Shown: piece after piece, positions 25,401 to 34,400 of the stretch | Layout: each line of letters begins with the position of its first letter | Numbering within the stretch: position 1 is the first letter of the stretch | From: Benincasa hispida | Lineage: Eukaryota; Streptophyta; Magnoliopsida; Cucurbitales; Cucurbitaceae | NCBI RefSeq assembly: GCF_009727055.1 | Contig: NC_052349.1 | Location: 45,096,071-45,160,070 of the forward strand | Direction of reading: 5' to 3' | DNA length: 64,000 bases | Made by a program: the position numbers and the translations under genes | Notes under the pieces: generated by a model | What the model was told of the DNA's origin: nothing | Database searches by the model: none | Seen by the model: the letters and a program-made list of their open reading frames with translations, nothing else

Positions 25401-28400
25401 TACCCACAAAAAAGGTTTGAAAGCTTTTGTAGATCTCATCAATACACCACCTACTAAGCTCACCATTAACCCACCATCGAAGCCTCACCTACCCCTTGTA
25501 TCCTTTCATAAAAGACCCCTCTCTTAAAAAGAAGTGTTAGACAATAAACAACCACCAAATATATAAAAAAAAAATCCACTTTTGCTCAAGATATCCTTTC
25601 ATAAAGGACCCCACTAATCTCGACCCGTTCATTGCTTTTAGACAATCTTTTCATGATGATTGGTACCAAATTACTAGACCTTACTACAACACATCAGTCA
25701 TTATTATGCACCAAATCCTTTCCAGGCCGATTGAACCATTCTTCGGTGTGAGGATAGTGAACATGCCAATACTCTTTGTAGTTTTAAGGAATGGTATAAG
25801 GTGGGACGTTACTCATTGAAATTTGAAAAATGGAATGATGATGCAACTGATAGAAACTTTGTTGTACCCTCATATAGAGGTTGGATAAAAATTAGGAACT
25901 TGCCTTTAAATAGTTGGAACGAGGATACCCTCAAAATCATTGGACATTTTTGGGGGTTATGTTGGGCTTTATCGAGGATGGATCTCATGGAAGCATTGAT
26001 AAAGATTAGACCAATTTCCACGGTGTTATCCCTGCTGAAGTTTGGCTACCTTCCTCCTCATCTTCGACGTTTTGTCTCCACTAATCCATTTTATGGCCGG
26101 AAACCACATTGCTACATGATGGAGAGTTCATGGAGGAATTCCATCAGTGAGCCTCTTTTCTGGAAGGCTATTGCAAAGGAGAAAGGACTCCTTGGATTGT
26201 GTCTTGGAATAGAGTTAATAGGTCCCATCCTTGCTGACAATGATGACAGTGCAAAGAAAAAGGACTCCTGGAGGACTGATGATGTGGAAGAAGGCCTTGC
26301 AACAGTGACAAAAAGACTGTACTCACCCATCTGACTGACTTAGTACATTAAACCCCTTTGTTCTTTCGCCCTTACCGCGAGATGAAGCTCACTCCCTACT
26401 TTTGGGCCCAAATACCGTTCCACCATTATTACCATTTACCACTTAACAACCCAACCCCTACCTTTCTTCCTCCTTCTACCTTGAACACCAAGAGCCCATT
26501 AGAAAAGCCCAAACCTTTCATTATTAACAACCTCACCTCCCGAAAGGCCAAAAGACCTTATCAGCCATATGCCTAACCTTGTCCTTCTAGATCCATCTGT
26601 TTGTGCTAGATCACCAGATAAACTAGCCATCTCTATTAAAAAAAATACAAAAACAAAAACAAAAACAAAACCTTTTCTATCCCAGATATCAGACACTCCA
26701 CAAATCCTCCCCTCTTTGAAAGCTTTGATACTTATTACTACTTTTCTAGCCCTCAACCCCTTTCCTCTGCCCACCAATTTCACCATCCATCTTCACCTCT
26801 TCTTTTCGACAATGTCGTGGGTCAATCAATGATAGAAAATGAATCCTTGTTGCCTACCTTTCTTGATGAACGAACGCTAATAACCACAGACATTGAGGGG
26901 TTGATGGGAGACCCAAGTTTATATCTGAAATTTCTCCTTGGTTCTCTATTATGGCAATGCCAACAACAAAGAAGAGTCCTAATACAACTAAAAAGCAGAA
27001 GCAACTTCTTAGGGACCTATTGGGTCTTGTATCAACAATCAATTATGATAAGCCATCCTCTTCCTCTCAACAAAGTGAACATTCTCTGCGTCTCCTGATC
27101 CCGTGTCTTGTATCGCTCCTTTTTAAGTACACATCTGTTGTACTTTCTTTTTATGCATTAATAAAAAGTATGGTTTCCTTTTTTTAAAAAAAAAAAACAA
27201 AGTGAGCATTCTCAACCATCATGAGTTGGCTTAGTGGTAAATGTAATTTTGAGTAGAATAATAATTTCTCATTTACTTCAAAGAGCTATAAAGCCTTTTA
27301 AAGATACAATTAGGCTAAACTAGGGTAGCTAAAAACTAGGAAAAAAAATCTAAACAAATAACAACTTATCTTAACTAACTAGATACACCTAAATAAAGAT
27401 ATAAATAACAAATAACAACCTATCTAAACAAATAACAACCTATCTAAACAAATAACAACTTATCTCAACTAACTAGATATACCTAAATAAAGATACAAAT
27501 AAATATACAAAAGATAATAACTTAAATACAACTTCTATACCCCCCTCAAGTGGGTGCATAGATGTCATGCATTCCCAACTTGCTTACAAGATCTTCAAAG
27601 GTTGGTTTGAACAATCCCTTGGTTAAAATCTGTAGTTTGATCTCTAGAGGCAACAAATGGAATGCAAATTACTCCATTCTCCAATTCTCTTTAATGAAGT
27701 GTCGATCTACTTCTATATGTTTTGTGCATTCACGTTGGATAGAATTTTGAGCACTACTTATTGCTGCTTTGTTATCACAAAAAAGCTTCATTGGTGATTT
27801 GACTCCGAGCTTCAATTCTTTGAGTATACGTCGTATTCACAAAATCTCACACCTCATTAGCCATTGCTCTATACTTTACTTCAGCACTACTTCGTAGCAC
27901 TACATTTTGCTTCTTGCTTCTCCATGTTACTAAATTTCCTCAAACATATATTCAATATCCCGAGGTTGATTTCCTATCGATTATAGAGCTTGCCCAATCA
28001 ATATAGGCTTCCATAGACCGATTATCTCCTTTCTTAAAGAAGAGGCCCTTTCCAGGACAACCCTTGAGGTATCTGAGTATCCGATACATTGCTTCAAGAT
28101 GTTCTTCAAAAGGTTTGTGCATGAATTGACTCGCCATGCTTACTGCAAAGGCTATATCAAGACGAGTATGTGATAAGTAAATTAGTCGCCCAACTAACCT
28201 TTGATACCTCTGAACATCCATTGTGGAGTCTTGAGTGGTATCTCCTAATTTCCTGTTAGCATCAATTGGAGTGTTTGTAGGCCGACAACCACTCATGCCC
28301 ATATCTTTGAGAAGATCTTGGACATATTTTTGTTGAGACACATTGATTCCTTGCTTAGATCTAGCTACTTTCATGGCTAGGAAATATTTCATCTCTCCTT

Positions 28401-31400
28401 AGTCTTTTATTTTGAACTCTTTGGAGAGTTTATTCTTCAACATGGTTATCTCCTCTTGATCATCACTCATTATAAGTATATCATATACGTAGACAATAAG
28501 AATTGCTATTCTTCCATCCGTTGAGAATCTTGTGAATAATGTGTGATCAACATATGCCTGAGAATACCCTTGTTGTTTCACGACCTAAGTGAACCTCTCA
28601 AACCATGCTTTTGGAGATTGCTTGAGGCCATACAGTGCCTTGTTTAACTTACATACTTTTGATCCAAATTTCTCTTCAAATCCTGGTGGAGGTAACATGT
28701 AAACTTCTTCATCAAGATATCCATTTAAGAATGCATTCTTCACATCAAATTGATTTAGAGGCCAATCAAGGTTTGTTGCAAAAGACAACAAAATTTGAAC
28801 AATATTAAGTTTAGCAACCGATCCCATATGTTACTGTTCAAGTATTCTATTAGCATTAAACTTTGGAGTAAGATCCACTTGCACCCAACGGTTGGTTTTC
28901 CTCGTGGTAGCTCTTCAATCATCCATGTTTGATTATTCTCAAGAGTATTCATCTCATCATATACAGCTTTCCTCCATTCCGGAACATCTAGAGCTTCGAG
29001 CTTCCTGTATACTATTGGGAATTTGAATGTTTGTGACACTAGAAATAAAGCAAGCAAAAGGTTTGGGCAGTTTTGAGCGTGACACGTGATTGAACATAGG
29101 ATATTTGGCACATAAGCGTTTCCCTTTCCGTAAGGCTATAGGAATATCAAGATCTGAGATGGAAGTTTTGGATTTTCTATTGGATTTTCTGATCTTGGTT
29201 TTGACTCTTAATAGATCTGGGGAGTGATAGCTTCAGGTTCACGATGGCTTACCCTTCTCTCATACACTTGCCCAAAGAGTTTCATTGACTCCAAGCGTGA
29301 TCTGTTTTCAGAATGGTGATGCTGTTTTTTTAAGGAAAATTTTGAGTATGCACATTTTCTAAGTCAAATTCAGGAATTTTGGATGGAGTATCTTTACAAT
29401 TTATTTGTGACTCAGGAAAGTTATACACCATCTTTTATCATGACATGTTCTAACTCGTGATGGGCCCCATATATCAGAGTGAATTAAAGTAAATGACCTA
29501 GATGCTTGATATGGATGTGGAGTATATGAGCTTCTATGATGTTTTTCATATGCACAAATTTCGCATTGGATAAGTGACGATTGTTTATTATGAAATAAGT
29601 TTGGAAACAATCTTTTCAAATAAAAGAAATTTGGATGACCTAGTCTAAAATGCCATAAATAAATTTCATTATTACTATAAACAGACATTGTTTGGAGGCA
29701 TGACCTTCTTTGAGCTTCTTTATTTGAGTTGGACTCCTCATCCAAAAAATAAAGACCACCACTTTCCCTAGCACTGCAATCATCTTCCCCAAGGCCAGGT
29801 CTTGAAATTTACAGTGTGAAGATGAAAAATTAACAAGGCATGGTAGGTCTTTTGTGATTTTGCTTACAGATATAAGATTATAAGTCAGCTTGGGAATATG
29901 CAAGACATTAGATAGGACCAGAGACGATGATATTGCAATATTACCAACACCAGATATGGTAGAATAAAGACCATCAGCCATTCTCACTTTTTTATTCCCT
30001 GCACAAGGTTTATAAGTAGAAAAAAGGCTAGAGGAACTAGTCATATGATCTGTGGCCCTTGAATCTATTATCCAGGGAAGATTTTGTTGTTGAGAGAAGG
30101 AAGACACAATGCAGTTTACCATTTTGTGCAAACGAACATGATGGAGAAGTGTTAGGATTAAGTAATATCAGGATTTGTTCTATTTGTTTTGGAGTGAACT
30201 GAGTTTCAATTGATTTGACTGGATGTTCTTGTGAAGTTTCAACCATAGTATAGAGAGCACATTTGGCCTTTGGTTTCGATCTTAGAGGTTTGCCATGTAT
30301 TTTCCAACAATTCTCACGAGTATGCCAAAACTTCTTGCAGCGATCACACCATGGCTTTTTCTTCTTATCTCCACTTTGATCATACTTACGAGTCATCAAG
30401 GCTATTTTATTACTACTATTTTCAAGAATTGGAGTGTTGATGTGCATAATCTTGCGGTGACTTTCCTCTAGACAAACTTCAGAAAAGACTTCTTGAATTG
30501 ATGGCAATGGTCGATGCCCAAGAACACAACCCTTTACTTCATCAAGACTCTGAATAACACCTGCAAGGAACATGAACACACGGTCATTCCCTACACGCTT
30601 CTGATAACGAGTGAAATCCGCTGTGTTCTCCCACACATCCTCCTTGCATTGGTCTAGTTAATGCCACAATGCAACCATCTCATTGTAATAGGTTGTGACA
30701 TCGCGTTCTCTTTGTTTTGATTGACATAACTTAATTTTTAATTAAAAAATTTGTGAAGCATTCTCATGGTCAGAGTAGGTCTCTCGAATGGAATCCCATA
30801 CTTCCTTTGTTGTCTTCATAAACATGTGAGGTTTAGCAATTGAAGGATCCATAGAATTCAGCGAACAAGCTGTTACCAAGGAGTTCTCGGACCTCCATGT
30901 TTTGTATGCAGCATCATCAGTATTCGGAGCACAAGATTTACCTATTAAGAACCAAAATTTTCCCGTGTCGTCAATGACTAGCTTGATTGATTGTGCCCAT
31001 TCAAGGTAATTTTTTCCATTCAATTGATGCACAGTGATATGCATTGATGAGTGAATTGCAATACTTATTTCAATAATTTTTTTATGTGGTTATGATGGAT
31101 GGAGTCTTTTGCAATACTTATCGCCGCTTGATTGTCACAATATACCTCCATTGCTTCTTCGATGGTGAGTCTTATTTCTGATAGGATGCCTTTGAGCTAC
31201 ATTTCTTCACATATTCCTTGAGCTAGGGCCCTCAAATTCGCTCCAATGTTGCTTCCAGACATAACTGATTGTTTTTTGCTTCTTTAGGTGACTAGATTTA
31301 CCACTCAAATATGCAATATCCAGTAACTAATTTCTATCGACTTTTGAGCTTGCCTAGTCTGTATCTGTGAAGGTTACATTTCTTTTCTTTGATTTGTTGA

Positions 31401-34400
31401 AGTACAATCCTTCTCCTGGGTTCTTTTTAAGTGTCTGAGGATCCTATAAACAACTTGCATATTTTCTACTGTCAAGTTCTTCATAAATTGATGCACAAAG
31501 CTTACTGCAAAACAAACATCTAGTCTAGTGTGACTGTGAATTAAATAAATCAACTTTCCAACAAGTCCTTGATATTGTTCCCTATGAACCAAAGTGTTTT
31601 CTTTTCCTACAACATAGTTAAGGTCAAATGGGCTTACACCCGACCATACCTGTCTCCTTTAGAAGATTAATGACATATTTTCTTTGAGAGATACATAAAC
31701 TTTTCTTTGAGTATGTCACTTCCATTCTTAGGAAGTATTTGATGTTGCCTAAATCTTTTACTTCAAACTCTTTAGCCAAGAGTAACTTCAGTTTTTTTGT
31801 TTCTTCTTCGTCATCTTTTGTAAGTATGATGTCATCCACATAGACAATACTAAGCAATTTCCCCTTTGCTGAGATGTTTGATAAAGAGTGTGCGATTAGA
31901 TTGATGTTGCACGTATCCTTTGGTTTTAACGACCTTAAAAAATTTGTCAAACAAGGCTCAAGGGGATTGTTTTAAACCATAAAGGGATTTTTTGAGTTTG
32001 TATACTTTATTTATTATTTTTGTTAATTCCATATTGGTAGGTATATCTATGTAGACTTCTTCTAGGTTTCCATTGAGGAAGACATTTTTTATGTTAATTG
32101 GTGGAGTACCCAATCATTATTCACTGTTGAGGAGAAGAGGACTCGAACAACAATCCATTTAGCTCCTGTTATGCTTTTAACTCTACTGGCTCCCCAAACA
32201 TCACTATGCATGATAGAAAAAGGATTACCATGAAGATTTCTATTATTTCTTCCTTATTCTTTACAAAGACACAACCTGAATTTAGAGAGAAACATCTATA
32301 CAAGGAAACAACCTAATGGTAATAGGAAATATAAGGGAATAAATATACGAGAAAAAAATGGTAAATACAGAGAAGAAATTCCTTTTTCTATATTCAACAA
32401 TATATCTATCTTATTTTGAAGAAGGTCGATGCCCATATGGTTCGAGACTATAGACCCATTAGTCTTATCTCTTGTCAATACAAGATCATCGCTAGAGTTC
32501 TCTTAGAATGCCTCAAGAAAAACTTTACCCTCCACCATTAATAAATATCAGTCAGCATTTGTGGAAGGTAGACAATGCCTTGATGCACTATTAATAGCTA
32601 GTGAAATCATAGAAGATTGTGCCAGAAGAAAGAAATAAGGTGTGGTGGAAGCTTTTGATACGGTTGATTGGGGATTCCTGGAGCTCATCCTCAAAGCTAA
32701 AGGTTTTGGAGCAAAATGGCAAAATGGATAAAGGGTTGTGTTACCTCATCAAACTTCTCTATTCTTTTTAATGGTTGTCCCAGGGGAAAGATTTGTGCTA
32801 TGAGAGGCCTTAGATAACGTGATCCATTATTATTATTATGGATTGTTTTAGTAGAATGAGGGTCGTGATTATTTAAGGCCTTACTGTTGGGAGAAGCCTT
32901 TCTTCGAGTCTACCCCCTCATTTTTTCTGGTGATACCATCCTCTTTTCAGAATTGGATGCTCGCGCTGTTGCAAACTTGTATGGCCTTGTTAACTATTTT
33001 GAAAAGGCATCAGGCTTGAATATCAACTACAGCAAATCCGAGATTATGGGCATTAATTCTATGCAAGATGTTATTGCATCGATTGCTAACTAATTTGGTT
33101 GCAATTGGGTCAATGGCCTTGCATATATCTTGGTTTGCCTTTTTTCTTTTTTTTTTTTTCCTTTTTTTTTTTTTTTTTTGTTGACAAGCCAAGGACATTA
33201 TCATTTTGGAACCTATTGTTGAGAAAATTGATAGAAGGCTACAGTCATGGAGCCAACACATCTCTAAAGGTGGATAAATTGAAATTGAACATTGAAATAT
33301 TCAAATTAGATTATACAAGCTTTTAATTCCTATTTCAGCCTGTCTCTTTTTCTATTACCATTGTGATAAAAGATATTTTACTTTTCCTGTCCTTGTAGAG
33401 GCGCTCAAAGGATGCATCCTTGCTAGAAAACAATTCTTTGGATGGTATAGATGATCGAAGATCTGAAAGTGTGCCAGAGTTTTGCATTGATGCTTGTTCC
33501 ACTGGAAATATTGCAAGGTTTATCAATCATAGTTGCGAACCTAATCTGTTTGTCCAATGTGTATTGAGCTCACACCGTGATATCAAACTTGCTCGAGTGG
33601 TACTATTTGCTGCAGAAAACATACCACCCCTCCAGGTTTCAACTTACATGTTTTTTGCTCTTCCTATCAAATGTCAGTGCATGTTAGTTTCTGCAACAGA
33701 TTTTCGTTCTTTTGTTCAGGAAGAGATGATATTTTCATAAATCTTTTTGTCAATCACTAGTCTTTCCTCTTTGATTTCCCATTTAGCATTAGTTATTGTA
33801 ACACACCTTTTGGTGAAGGGAGCCTTTTAAGTTCCTTATATTTCATTTATCAATGAAATATGTTTCTCATTAAAAAACAAAAAAAGAAAAAAGAAAAAGA
33901 AGTTAATCACTATACTATAACCATGCTTATTTAGTCCCTTTTTTAAGTGAGATTCAGACCTACTTTCTTTCTTTCATTGTTATAAGATCTCTTTTTTTCG
34001 TGAGTTTAGGTTGACTTATGTTAGGACCCATAATAGGGTAGGGGTTTAATTTGGTTGTGTAGGAGGTTCTCTTGCGATTATGTTAAGAAATTAGGTTGGA
34101 TATTAAAGAATTTAAGACTTTGTAATTTGGGGTTCATGGCTAAATGATTCGAACATTTGAATCTGATGGTTTGTGGCAATATGTATCAAACACTGGTTAA
34201 GTATACCAAATAGACACATATTATTGGGAGAATAATAAATTTTGAGAGCGAAATGCATCAAACTCACATTTTGGGCATATTTATGCACAAAATAATTGAC
34301 TTTAAATTTTCTTGTATAAAAAGGTATATTATAATAAACGTGTCCTTTTGTGTTTGTTTTAGATTAAGAACTTGATGGCTTCTGATGGTATATATGCAAT

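Noticed and set aside
24886..25488. 200-codon minus-strand open frame
   Set aside because: It lies inside a SUVH4 intron, has no recognisable domain, and the region is repeat-like. Length alone in this DNA is not evidence of a gene.
26357..26832. Pro-rich plus-strand frames as a gene
   Set aside because: They lie between LINE ORF1 and LINE tail pieces, in overlapping frames, without a family motif.
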